From the NCBI GenBank assembly GCA_016710325.1, contig JADJXK010000001.1, forward strand, positions 124,001 through 188,000: a DNA stretch of 64,000 nt. Direction: 5' to 3'. Shown here piece after piece: positions 15,698 to 23,167 of the stretch (the first letter of the stretch is position 1; the number at the start of each line of letters is the position of its first letter). Source of the stretch: Candidatus Leptofilum proximum (GTDB taxonomy: Bacteria; Chloroflexota; Anaerolineae; Promineifilales; Promineifilaceae). The notes under the pieces were generated by a model. It did no database searches and was not told where the DNA came from. It worked only from the letters and a program-made list of their open reading frames with translations. The position numbers and the translations under genes are program-made.

Positions 15698-15729
15698 CTT
15701 TGCGTTCTTCGCGCCCTTTGCGGTTAAAT
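15698..15729 (+). repeat. Right arm of split GCAAAG palindrome (between hisD and GxxExxY gene)
   Basis: CTTTGCGTTCTTCGCGCC followed by CTTTGCGGTTAAAT; 29 of 32 bases match the right arm inside hisC. It lies just upstream of the GxxExxY ribosome site and contains the hisD stop codon (15724-15726). Confidence 0.88.
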
Positions 15730-17046
15730 TCTCTTCTTTGCGGCGTTGGCGTGGCCGTCGAGGGCTTCGGCGTGGGCGATGCGGGCGGCGGCCACGCTGA
15801 GTTGGGCCGAGGTGGCATCGTCCAGCTGCAAGATGCTGCTGATCTTCACAAAGTCCAGCACGTTGAGCGGCGAGGCGAAGCGGGCGGTGCCGTTGGTAGG
15901 CATGACGTGGCTTGGCCCGGCGACGTAATCTCCCAGCACCTCAAAGCTGCGCTCGCCGATGAACAGGCCGCCCGCGTTGGGAATCTTGTCCGCGTAGGCT
16001 GCCGGATTGGCCGTGGCGATGCAGGTGTGCTCGGCGGCAAAATCGCTGGCAAGCTGGCACGCCTCGTCTAGATCGGCCGTGAGCACAATGCCGCCCCGGT
16101 TGGCCAGCGAAATGGCAATGATGTCGCTGCGGCTGAGCGTTTCCATCTGCCGGGCGATTTCCACCTGCACCTTTTCCGCCAGCGTTCGCGATGGGGTGAA
16201 GAGGATGGCGGTGGCCAGGACGTCATGTTCGGCCTGGGCCAGCATGTCGGCGGCCACCCAGGCGGGATCGGCCGTTTCGTCCGCCACCACCACCGTTTCC
16301 GTGGGGCCGTACAATCCGTCGATGCCCACAATGCCGTACACCTGCCGCTTGGCCAGGGTGGTGAACAGGTTGCCAGGACCCACAATCTTGTCGACGCGGG
16401 GCACGCTTTCTGTGCCAAAAGCCAGCGCGGCGACCGCCTGCGCCCCGCCGAGGGTGTAGATGGTGTCAATCCCGGCGATGGCGGCCGTGGCCAGGATGAC
16501 GTCGGGGATACGGCCGTCTCCCCTTCCCGGCGGTGTCGCGACCATAATTTCCGGCACACCGGCTACCTGCGCCGGAATCACCGACATCAGCAGCGAGGAG
16601 GGCAGCGGGGCAGTGCCGCCGGGCACATAGACACCCACCCGCTGAATCGGCGTGACACGCTGGCCGACAATGCCGCCCATCTCGGTGGTTTGCCAGTTGG
16701 GCAGCGGCTGCCGCTGGTGAAAGTCGCGGATGCGGCTGGCGGCCAGTTCCAGCGCTTCTTTTAAGTCGGTGGGAATGCGGGAAACGGCCGCATCGATCTC
16801 TGACTTGCTTACTTGCAAACTTGCCATCTGCACACCATCCAACGTTTCCGTCCAGTGGCGCAGAGCTTCGTCGCCTTTCTGGCGCACGTCTTTTAGGATG
16901 GTGGCAACGGCCGTTTCCGGCGTCGTCCCCTCACCAAACAGCCTGTTCAGACTGGCTTGCAGCGCCGGGGGCACCTCTGGTTCCAGAGAATCCTCCCGCC
17001 GCAAAATGCTTTTTTTTGCTTCTTGCACATTAAAAAGGTTGATCAT
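15724..17046 (-). CDS. hisD: Histidinol dehydrogenase
   Basis: Last two steps: NAD-dependent four-electron oxidation of histidinol to histidine. 440 residues, the usual size. Motifs are GQRVTPIQRVGVYVPGG, TLGGAQAVAALAFGT, DKIVGPGN, the signature GIVGIDGLYGPTETVVVAD, QAEHD, AAEHT (catalytic Glu-His) and EALDGHANA (Zn ligand) near the C terminus. AGGAAAAATAAATC precedes the ATG. The last codons and stop lie in the repeat arm that flanks the GxxExxY gene, so the element sits directly at the 3' end of hisD. Confidence 0.96.
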   Translation of the reverse strand: MINLFNVQEAKKSILRREDSLEPEVPPALQASLNRLFGEGTTPETAVATILKDVRQKGDEALRHWTETLDGVQMASLQVSKSEIDAAVSRIPTDLKEALELAASRIRDFHQRQPLPNWQTTEMGGIVGQRVTPIQRVGVYVPGGTAPLPSSLLMSVIPAQVAGVPEIMVATPPGRGDGRIPDVILATAAIAGIDTIYTLGGAQAVAALAFGTESVPRVDKIVGPGNLFTTLAKRQVYGIVGIDGLYGPTETVVVADETADPAWVAADMLAQAEHDVLATAILFTPSRTLAEKVQVEIARQMETLSRSDIIAISLANRGGIVLTADLDEACQLASDFAAEHTCIATANPAAYADKIPNAGGLFIGERSFEVLGDYVAGPSHVMPTNGTARFASPLNVLDFVKISSILQLDDATSAQLSVAAARIAHAEALDGHANAAKKRI

Positions 17047-17095
17047 GATTTATTTTTCCTGGATTCACGCCTACGCGGGAATAACATTTAGATAA

Positions 17096-17130
17096 GACCG
17101 ATTACCGAACACCGTTTACCGGTTACCGTC
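17096..17130. repeat. GGTAATC-type heptamer repeat at the 3' end of hisG
   Basis: ACCGATTACCG, ACACCG and TTTACCGGTTACCG words in the gap before hisD; the hisG stop codon (17116-17118) and its last residues (DGNR) lie within it. Confidence 0.75.
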
Positions 17131-18141
17131 CAAAGCCGCTAACATCGCCCGATACCGCTCCGGCACTTCTTCAAAAATGTATTTACACGGGGACACCACC
17201 ACGCCGCTGCCGCCAATCTGGCGCAGCTCGGCGATGGCCTGGAACAGGTTGGGCTTTTGCACCACGATGTTGACGGCAAACCAGTTCGGCTCGTCGGGGG
17301 CGTTTTGTTGGGGCACCACCGGGGCGATAGTCGGGCCGCGCAAGCCGCGCAGGTGTGGCTGCCCCAGCATCTTTTCGGCAATCGCCTCGGGCGAATCGCC
17401 GCGCACGTTGGTGATCACCAGGAACGAATTTTCGGCGCGCAGGTGGGCTTCGATGTACTCGATGAGCTGGCGGGCCACCGACAGCACCTCGGGGCGGGTT
17501 TGCAGCGCCGTCTTGTTGGCAATCAGGCACGCCTGGGATTTGAGGATGAGGCCGTCATCGAGGGGGCGCAGGTGGTTGTCGCGCAGGGTGATGCCGGAGG
17601 AGACCAGGTCGGCGATGATGTCGGCATAGCCGATGGTGGGGGCGATTTCCAGGGTTCCCTCCACGTTGATCAGCCGAACGGGGGCGACGCCGTGCTGTTC
17701 TAAAAAGGCGCCGGTGGTATTGGGGAATTTGGTGGCCACGCGCAGGGAACGGCCGTCCTCCCCCAATGCTTTTGTCCAGGCCGCCAGTTCGGCCATGGTG
17801 TGAATCGGTTTCTCCTCGGGGATGGCCAGGTTGAGGGTGCAGGGGCCGAAGCCGAGTTCATCGTGCAGGACGAGGATGGATTGGGAACGGCCGTATGCCT
17901 TCTCCGCCAAAATATCTAATCCCGTGATGCCAAAATCAACGCTGCCCTGCCGCACCCCGGTCACGATGTCGCCCGGCCGTTGGAACATCACCGTCAGCCC
18001 GGGCAGGCTGGGAATGGTGGCCTCGTATTGGCGTGGATTGGGCCGATACACCTTCAGCCCGCACGCAGCGAGAAAGTCAAAGGCGTCGTTGTACAGCGCC
18101 CCTTTGCTGGGCAGCCCCAGCCGAATATCTGTGCGAATCAT
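17116..18141 (-). CDS. hisG: ATP phosphoribosyltransferase (long form)
   Basis: First and feedback-controlled step: joins ATP and PRPP. 341 residues, the long form with a C-terminal regulatory domain, so no HisZ is needed. N-terminal motifs are RLGLPSKGALYNDAFDFL and VDFGITGLDIL. The PRPP loop region is EIAPTIGYADIIADLVSSG. The C-terminal ACT-like HisG_C domain is about residues 245-330 (NWFAVNIVVQKPNLF, GSGVVVSPCKYIFEEVP). GGAGG (18146-18150) lies four bases from the ATG. First structural gene after the attenuator, so it sets operon expression. Confidence 0.95.
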   Translation of the reverse strand: MIRTDIRLGLPSKGALYNDAFDFLAACGLKVYRPNPRQYEATIPSLPGLTVMFQRPGDIVTGVRQGSVDFGITGLDILAEKAYGRSQSILVLHDELGFGPCTLNLAIPEEKPIHTMAELAAWTKALGEDGRSLRVATKFPNTTGAFLEQHGVAPVRLINVEGTLEIAPTIGYADIIADLVSSGITLRDNHLRPLDDGLILKSQACLIANKTALQTRPEVLSVARQLIEYIEAHLRAENSFLVITNVRGDSPEAIAEKMLGQPHLRGLRGPTIAPVVPQQNAPDEPNWFAVNIVVQKPNLFQAIAELRQIGGSGVVVSPCKYIFEEVPERYRAMLAALDGNR

Positions 18142-18154
18142 AAAACCTCCCTGG

Positions 18155-18192
18155 AAAATAAAAACACCCTCCTCAGGTCTGAGGAGGGTGCT
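18155..18192 (-). terminator. Intrinsic terminator of the his attenuator
   Basis: Stem CACCCTCCTCA / TGAGGAGGGTG (18165-18175 and 18180-18190), tetraloop GGTC on the plus strand, followed on the minus strand by TTTTTATTTT (18155-18164). It lies after the leader peptide and before the hisG ribosome site. GGGTTGC at 18199-18205, read on the minus strand, can pair with GCACCC at the base of the terminator, giving a possible competing antiterminator. Confidence 0.85.
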
Positions 18193-18225
18193 AAAAATTG
18201 CAACCCTGGTATTCTGAAATCTACC

Positions 18226-18306
18226 TCAACCCGAAGTGAACCGGCGCCAGCTGATGTGGTGCGCGTGATGGTGGTTCACATGGGCCAAAGCAAAACGGTT
18301 GTTCAT
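18226..18306 (-). CDS. hisL: Histidine operon leader peptide
   Basis: A 26-codon reading frame, MNNRFALAH then VNHHHAHHIS and an Arg-rich tail, ending TGA. Six histidine codons fall within nine positions (residues 9-17). It is followed after about 35 bases by the intrinsic terminator and then hisG. This is the layout of a classical attenuator: scarce His-tRNA stalls the ribosome at the His codons and favours antitermination. There is no Shine-Dalgarno ahead of the ATG, and the predicted start of transcription is only a few bases upstream, so it may be read from a leaderless RNA. Too short for normal gene finding; the call rests on His density and context. Confidence 0.85.
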   Translation of the reverse strand: MNNRFALAHVNHHHAHHISWRRFTSG

Positions 18307-18314
18307 GATGCAAA

Positions 18315-18342
18315 AGTCTAGCACATCCCTTGATGGATGCAA
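18315..18342 (-). promoter_or_regulatory. Predicted his operon promoter
   Basis: On the minus strand TTGCAT (18337-18342), a 16-base spacer and TAGACT (18315-18320). Transcription would begin near 18308, two or three bases before the leader ATG. Hexamers are moderate matches; position supports the call. Confidence 0.5.
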
Positions 18343-18358
18343 TAGAAAATTACAAAAA

Positions 18359-18390
18359 GGTGCGAGGCACTTCAGTCAGTGCATCGCACC
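18359..18390. repeat. GGTGCG hairpin upstream of the his promoter
   Basis: GGTGCGAGGCACT and AGTGCATCGCACC with a six-base loop. Related to the element at 2018-2082. It lies between the divergent his operon and the ParB-USP genes. The rest of the 18391-18584 interval shows nothing clear. Confidence 0.75.
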
Positions 18391-18584
18391 CGGTAGGGTG
18401 CGCAGTGATTATCTTTACTTTTATGCTATTCATTGTTTGCCCCTTTGCGTTGTAGAATGAAGTGTCATCAAGGTTGGTTTACCGGGTTTGAGCATAGAAA
18501 ATCGATACTGACCGGATGCTCAGGGGCGTTTAAGGTCTGTTTAACAGTTTGTTATCAGGCTGGGGCACCAGGTGGATCGATAGG

Positions 18585-18590
18585 TATAAT
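18585..18590 (+). promoter_or_regulatory. Possible -10 box for the ParB-USP gene
   Basis: A perfect TATAAT preceded by TAGG, 38 bases ahead of the GTG start. No convincing -35 hexamer at 16-18 bases; the same GGTATAAT is seen at 31610-31617 ahead of a sensor kinase. Confidence 0.35.
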
Positions 18591-18628
18591 TGTGCAAATT
18601 TCTCACTGTTTTTTAGGTAGGTTGAACC

Positions 18629-20356
18629 GTGTCAAACTCAGGAACGCTTGTTTACAATACGGCCGTTGAAGATTTCAAACGAGCCCGCCGCACCGGTGCC
18701 ATGCAGCAAATGATGGCTCGTCTCACCGGCAAATCGGCTGATTTATTGGCTTATGATGATGTCTGCCAGCACGTGAAAACGTCGGAAGGCATCAAACAAG
18801 GCGTGCGCGAAATTCCGCTGGACGCCATCGTGGGCAGTGTGGGGCGCTATCATGACTTTACCCGCGCCTTCTGGCCCAAAAATGATAGTGATGAAGAACG
18901 CTGGGTACGGGTGAAAACGGCCGTCAACGACATGGTTGGTATGCCCCCGATTGACGTGTACAAGGTGGGCGAAGTCTACTTTGTCATCGATGGCAACCAC
19001 CGCGTCTCCGTGGCCCGGCAGCTGGGCAGCGATACTATCACCGCCCGCGTGACGGAAGTACACCTGCGCGTGCCGCTCTCCCCGGACGATGATCCGGACG
19101 AGTTGATTTGCAAAGCGCGCTACGCTGAATTTTTGGAACAAACCAACCTGGATGTGCTGCGGCCGGAGGCCAATTTGCTGCTGACGTTTTGCAGCCAGTA
19201 CCAGCTTTTGCTGGACCAGATCGAGGCCCATGCCGGGCTGCTGGCAGAAAAAGGTGAACTGGTGGACGCGGCAACGGCCGTTGCCCGCTGGTACGATGAG
19301 GTTTACAAACCGGTCCAGCGCCATATCCGCACCCAGGGCATCATGCGGCTTTTCCCAGAGCGCACCCAGGCGGACATGTACATCTTGTTCTCGGAGCGCC
19401 GGGCGGAGCTGGAATCGTCGCTGGGGTGGGAGATTGAGCCGGAAACGGCCGTATCCCAACTGGTCACCGAGAGGAGTGCGCAGGCCAAAGGGCTGGCCGG
19501 TCGGCTGCGGCAGGCGCTGGTGCCACCGGAGCTGATTGAAGGGCCGCCGCCAGGCCGCTGGCGCGAGTTTCAGGCCACGCGGCAGATGGACCGCCTGTTT
19601 GCCGATTACCTGGTGAGCATTCGCGGCAATGCGTCTGATTGGCAGATGCTGGACGAGGTGATCAAGCTGGCCCAGCGCGACGGTGATCGCCTGCTGGGGC
19701 TGCACGTCATAGAAAAAGAAAGCCAGCGGCAAAGTCCCGAGGTGGCGCAGATTCGGGAGCGCTTTTTAGAAGCGTGTGCCGACGGGAACATTTTGGGCGA
19801 GTTTGCGGTCGAAGTCGGCTCGGTTCGGGAAACGATTGTGAAACGGGCTGCCTTTGCTGATCTGGTGGTGCTGAGTTTGCAGCATCCGCCGGGTCCTCAG
19901 CCGTTAGAACGGTTGAGCAACCGCTTTAACCAGCTGGTGCAGCGCTGCCCACGACCCATCCTGGCCATTCCCAGCGGATCGCAGGTTGTGATGCAAAACA
20001 CGCTGCTGTCTTATGATGGCAGCCCCAAAGCGGATGAAGCGCTGTTTGTGGCCACTTACCTGGCCAGCCGCTGGCCAATGTCGCTGACGGTGGTAACGGT
20101 GGAGACGGAATACACTTCACCTATCGCGCTGGAAAAGGCCAGGGCGTACCTGGAAGGGCAGGGGGTGCAGGATGTGATTTACATACTGCGCCAGCCGCCC
20201 ATTGCCGAGGCTGTGTTGGCAACGGCCGTTGAACACAATATTGATTATCTCATCATGGGTGGGTTTGGTTTCCGCCCCATGATGCACTTGATGTTAGGTA
20301 GTACCGTCGATGAGATATTGCGGCGATTTAAGCACCCGATACTTATCTGTCGATGA
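18629..20356 (+). CDS. ParB-like N-terminal domain plus two universal stress (USP) domains, copy 1
   Basis: 575 residues, GTG start with AGGTAGG upstream. Residues 60-150 resemble the ParB/sulfiredoxin fold: PPIDVYKVGEVYFVIDGNHRVSVAR, here PPIDVY (106-111) and DGNHRVSVAR (121-130), the CTP/ATP-phosphate box of that fold. The middle (150-310) is helical. Two USP-like domains follow: a degenerate one (about 335-455) and a good one (460-575) with LSYDGSPKADEAL and the ATP-binding pattern GGFGFRPMMHLMLGST. The role is unknown; a nucleotide-binding stress regulator is inferred. The next gene is a tandem paralogue 15 bases away. Confidence 0.82.
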   Translation: MSNSGTLVYNTAVEDFKRARRTGAMQQMMARLTGKSADLLAYDDVCQHVKTSEGIKQGVREIPLDAIVGSVGRYHDFTRAFWPKNDSDEERWVRVKTAVNDMVGMPPIDVYKVGEVYFVIDGNHRVSVARQLGSDTITARVTEVHLRVPLSPDDDPDELICKARYAEFLEQTNLDVLRPEANLLLTFCSQYQLLLDQIEAHAGLLAEKGELVDAATAVARWYDEVYKPVQRHIRTQGIMRLFPERTQADMYILFSERRAELESSLGWEIEPETAVSQLVTERSAQAKGLAGRLRQALVPPELIEGPPPGRWREFQATRQMDRLFADYLVSIRGNASDWQMLDEVIKLAQRDGDRLLGLHVIEKESQRQSPEVAQIRERFLEACADGNILGEFAVEVGSVRETIVKRAAFADLVVLSLQHPPGPQPLERLSNRFNQLVQRCPRPILAIPSGSQVVMQNTLLSYDGSPKADEALFVATYLASRWPMSLTVVTVETEYTSPIALEKARAYLEGQGVQDVIYILRQPPIAEAVLATAVEHNIDYLIMGGFGFRPMMHLMLGSTVDEILRRFKHPILICR

Positions 20357-20371
20357 AAGTTGTAACGGTTT

Positions 20372-22108
20372 ATGAGTTCTCAACATTCTTTTTATTATCA
20401 ATCGGCTCTGGACGATTTTCACCAGGCGCGGCGCCAGGCGGCCCTGCAGCAGCTGCTGGCCCGGTTCACGGGCGAGCAGACAGAACTGCTATCTTACGAT
20501 GACATCCGCAAAAAGCTGAAGGTTACCAACCTGCGCGATCGCGGCCTGCAAGATATTCCGGTCGACAAAATCATTGGCAGCGTGGGGCGTTACAAAGATT
20601 TCACCCGCAGCTTTTTGCCCAAGAGTGACAAGAGCGAAGAGCGCTGGGCCCGGGTGAAAGCGGCCGTTTCCGATATGACCGGTGTGCCGCCCATCGAGGT
20701 GTACCAGCTGGGGGATGCCTACTTTGTCATCGATGGCAATCACCGCGTTTCGATTGCCAAGCAGTTGGGCATGCCAACCATTTCTGCCTTTGTTACGGAA
20801 GTGAAAACACGTGTGCCGCTGACGGTGGGCGACAATCCCAACGAGATCATTTGCAAGAGTCGGTATGCCGAATTTTTGGAGCGGACCAACCTGGACAAGC
20901 TGCGGCCCGAAGCGGATCTGCTCATGACGTTTTGCGCCCAGTATTCGGTGCTGTTGGACCACATCGACGTGCATCGTTATTACATGGGGCTGGACTTCAA
21001 ACGAGATATTTCTTACGAAGAGGCCGTGGCTCACTGGTACGATGAGGTGTACATGCCAGTGGTGGAAATGATTCGGGAGCAGGGCATCATTCGGAACTTC
21101 CCTGAGCGTACCGAAGCGGATATGTACTGGCTGCTGGCGGAACATCGGGCCGAGCTGGAAGAGGCGTTGGGGTGGGAAGTGGATCCGGGTACGGTCGTTA
21201 CCGACCTGGCCCGCAAAAAGAAACCCAGCACCACTATCTCGCGCGTGTTGGAAGCGGTGATGCCCGACGAGCTGGAAACCGGCCCCGCCCCCGGCCAGTG
21301 GCGCGAAGAGCGCATCGCCAAGCGGGCAGCCGATCAGCTTTTTTATGAAACATTGGTGGCCCTTTCTGGCCAGCCGGATGACTGGCGGGTGTTGGACCAG
21401 GCTATTTTGTTGGTGCAGCGGGAAAACGGCCGTCTCCGCGGCATCTACGTCGCCGATCCCAAAGATGCAGAATCCGAGGTGGTGATTGAGCCCATTCGTG
21501 AGGAGTTCAACCGGCGCTCGGGTGAGGCCGGCGTGCAGGCTAACTTTAGCGTCGAGTGGGGCACCGTGGCGCGCCAGGTGGTGGCCCGGGCGGCTTACTC
21601 TGACCTGGTGATGCTGGCCCTGAACCGGCCGCCGGGACTGTCCATTTTGGATCGCCTGGCTTCCGGCCTGCAAACCATCCTCAAGCGCACGCCGCGCCCG
21701 GTGATGGTGGTGCCCACGGCCGCTTCCCCATTGCAGCACGCCCTGCTGGCTTACGACGGCAGTCCCAAAGCCGAAGAAGCTCTGTTTGTGGCCACGTATC
21801 TGGCCAGCCGCTGGCAAATCGGCCTGACGGTGGCCACGGTGAGCAGTAACGGCAATGGCAAGCTGGAAACGGCTACTCGCATCCAGTCCCGGGCCAAAAC
21901 TTACCTGGGTTTGGCGGGTGTCGGGGCCAACTATGTGGTCGCCGTTGGCCCAACGGCGCAAACCCTGCTGGAAACGGCCGAAAAAGAGGCGGTTGATTTT
22001 ATCATCATGGGCGGCTTTGGCCTGAGTTCGATGAAAAGCCTGGTGTTGGGCAGCACACTCAACCGCGTTTTGCTGGAGTATAAACAGCCCACCCTCATTT
22101 GCCGTTAA
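20372..22108 (+). CDS. ParB-like plus universal stress (USP) domain protein, copy 2
   Basis: 578 residues, collinear with the preceding gene over its whole length: FHQARRQAALQQLLARFTGE at the N terminus, PPIEVYQLGDAYFVIDGNHR (box at about 107-127), the helical middle, then USP-like domains with LAYDGSPKAEEALFVATYL and GGFGLSSMKSLVLGST. The two copies have clearly diverged but keep every motif, so the duplication is old and both are under selection. Same transcript as copy 1. No DNA-binding helix-turn-helix of true ParB is evident. Confidence 0.82.
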   Translation: MSSQHSFYYQSALDDFHQARRQAALQQLLARFTGEQTELLSYDDIRKKLKVTNLRDRGLQDIPVDKIIGSVGRYKDFTRSFLPKSDKSEERWARVKAAVSDMTGVPPIEVYQLGDAYFVIDGNHRVSIAKQLGMPTISAFVTEVKTRVPLTVGDNPNEIICKSRYAEFLERTNLDKLRPEADLLMTFCAQYSVLLDHIDVHRYYMGLDFKRDISYEEAVAHWYDEVYMPVVEMIREQGIIRNFPERTEADMYWLLAEHRAELEEALGWEVDPGTVVTDLARKKKPSTTISRVLEAVMPDELETGPAPGQWREERIAKRAADQLFYETLVALSGQPDDWRVLDQAILLVQRENGRLRGIYVADPKDAESEVVIEPIREEFNRRSGEAGVQANFSVEWGTVARQVVARAAYSDLVMLALNRPPGLSILDRLASGLQTILKRTPRPVMVVPTAASPLQHALLAYDGSPKAEEALFVATYLASRWQIGLTVATVSSNGNGKLETATRIQSRAKTYLGLAGVGANYVVAVGPTAQTLLETAEKEAVDFIIMGGFGLSSMKSLVLGSTLNRVLLEYKQPTLICR

Positions 22109-22113
22109 CTGCG

Positions 22114-22488
22114 ATGAACCCCTTTACTCGCTTCCTCAATCAATGGTCCACCAACCGGTCACTGGCCCAGTTCATTGAACATTGGGATCGCCTGGAGCGG
22201 CTGACGGTGCTGGTGCATCGTAAGAAGATGCCGGTGTCCGTCGCTGCCACGGAGTTTGCCGAGGTTTGGCCGTGGCTGCGGCAGCACTATGGCGCATGGC
22301 AGGATGGGTTACGGCCGTACTGGCAGCAAACCAAAGCCGCCGGCTTCCCCACCCAAACCGATCCCTTTGCACTGCTGCTTGAACTGGATTCCCCCACCGC
22401 TATTTTAGGAAACTGGCGTGTCATGCAGCATTTGCCAGCCGCCCGCGAAGCGCTTAACCAGTATCTTCAGGACCAATTCCCCTCATAA
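22114..22488 (+). CDS. Hypothetical helical protein
   Basis: 124 residues from ATG at 22114, five bases after the second ParB-USP gene, so likely in the same operon. The sequence is rich in Trp, Leu, Arg and Gln (FIEHWDRLERLTVLVHRKKM, YGAWQDGLRPYWQQTKAAG) and predicted mostly helical, without a signal or membrane segment. No family recognised. The interval 22489-22678 after it shows no gene. Confidence 0.6.
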   Translation: MNPFTRFLNQWSTNRSLAQFIEHWDRLERLTVLVHRKKMPVSVAATEFAEVWPWLRQHYGAWQDGLRPYWQQTKAAGFPTQTDPFALLLELDSPTAILGNWRVMQHLPAAREALNQYLQDQFPS

Positions 22489-22678
22489 GCCATTTCCTTC
22501 TCGAAAAAACCCTCGCCATCCTCGGTATCGCCAGGCGCAAAGTGCCGAGGCGATGCCCTTGCTCCATGTAGGACTGAACGCCTACTCCCAAAGAGCCAAA
22601 CATTGCACTTAACGGTAGAACCCATTAGAATGAAGGGCAAACAATGTGTTATGTTTACCTCATAAAGAAGGTTCCGTT

Positions 22679-23140
22679 ATGCGACAAAAACATTCCTTCA
22701 ATTTTTTGATTGGCTTGTTGATTGGCGGGCTGGTCGGGCTGCTTTTCTGGTACTGGCAAAAGAGCACGTCGGCCGAGGATGGTGCCCTGGCGCTGCTAGA
22801 CAAACTGGCAGCTGTGGAAAAACGGGCGCGCCAGTTCAAAGAAGCTCTGGAGCGGGGCGAGGAACCGGAAATTTTGCGCAACATTGCACTGCCTCCTGCG
22901 GGCACCGAAGTGCCTTCCTTTTTATCCCGCTCACGTAACGACGCTGAAACTGAAACGGCCGCAGACGATGACTTAACCCAGGTGAAAGGGATCGGGGCTG
23001 TGTTTAACGGCCGTCTGCAAGCCGCAGGTATCAACAGCATCGCCCGGTTCAAAGCACTCTCCGCCGCAGAGCTGGCCGACATCTTACAAATCCGCCTGGG
23101 GCGTGCCGAAAATATCCTGGCCGAAGCCAATGCAATGTAG
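22679..23140 (+). CDS. Membrane-anchored helix-hairpin-helix protein
   Basis: 153 residues from the ATG at 22679 (AGAAGG upstream). N-terminal membrane helix FLIGLLIGGLVGLLFWYW (residues 9-26), a charged helical linker, then a C-terminal helix-hairpin-helix domain of the DUF4332/HHH_5 kind: DLTQVKGIGAVFNGRLQAAG and AELADILQIRLGRAENILAEA. Such domains bind DNA without sequence specificity or mediate protein contacts. The next gene has the same plan with a long coiled coil, so the two probably work together at the membrane. Confidence 0.75.
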   Translation: MRQKHSFNFLIGLLIGGLVGLLFWYWQKSTSAEDGALALLDKLAAVEKRARQFKEALERGEEPEILRNIALPPAGTEVPSFLSRSRNDAETETAADDDLTQVKGIGAVFNGRLQAAGINSIARFKALSAAELADILQIRLGRAENILAEANAM

Positions 23141-23167
23141 CCCACCGTGGATGGAGTGAGGTAAAGA

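Noticed and set aside
15465..15818. 117-codon frame overlapping the GxxExxY gene and hisD end
   Set aside because: Runs through the repeat arm and in another frame of two well-supported genes.
18743..19732. 329-codon open frame antisense to the first ParB-USP gene
   Set aside because: Same reasoning: composition typical of an antisense shadow.
20489..21961. 490-codon open frame antisense to the second ParB-USP gene
   Set aside because: No recognisable protein features; the sense strand has clear USP motifs over the same bases.
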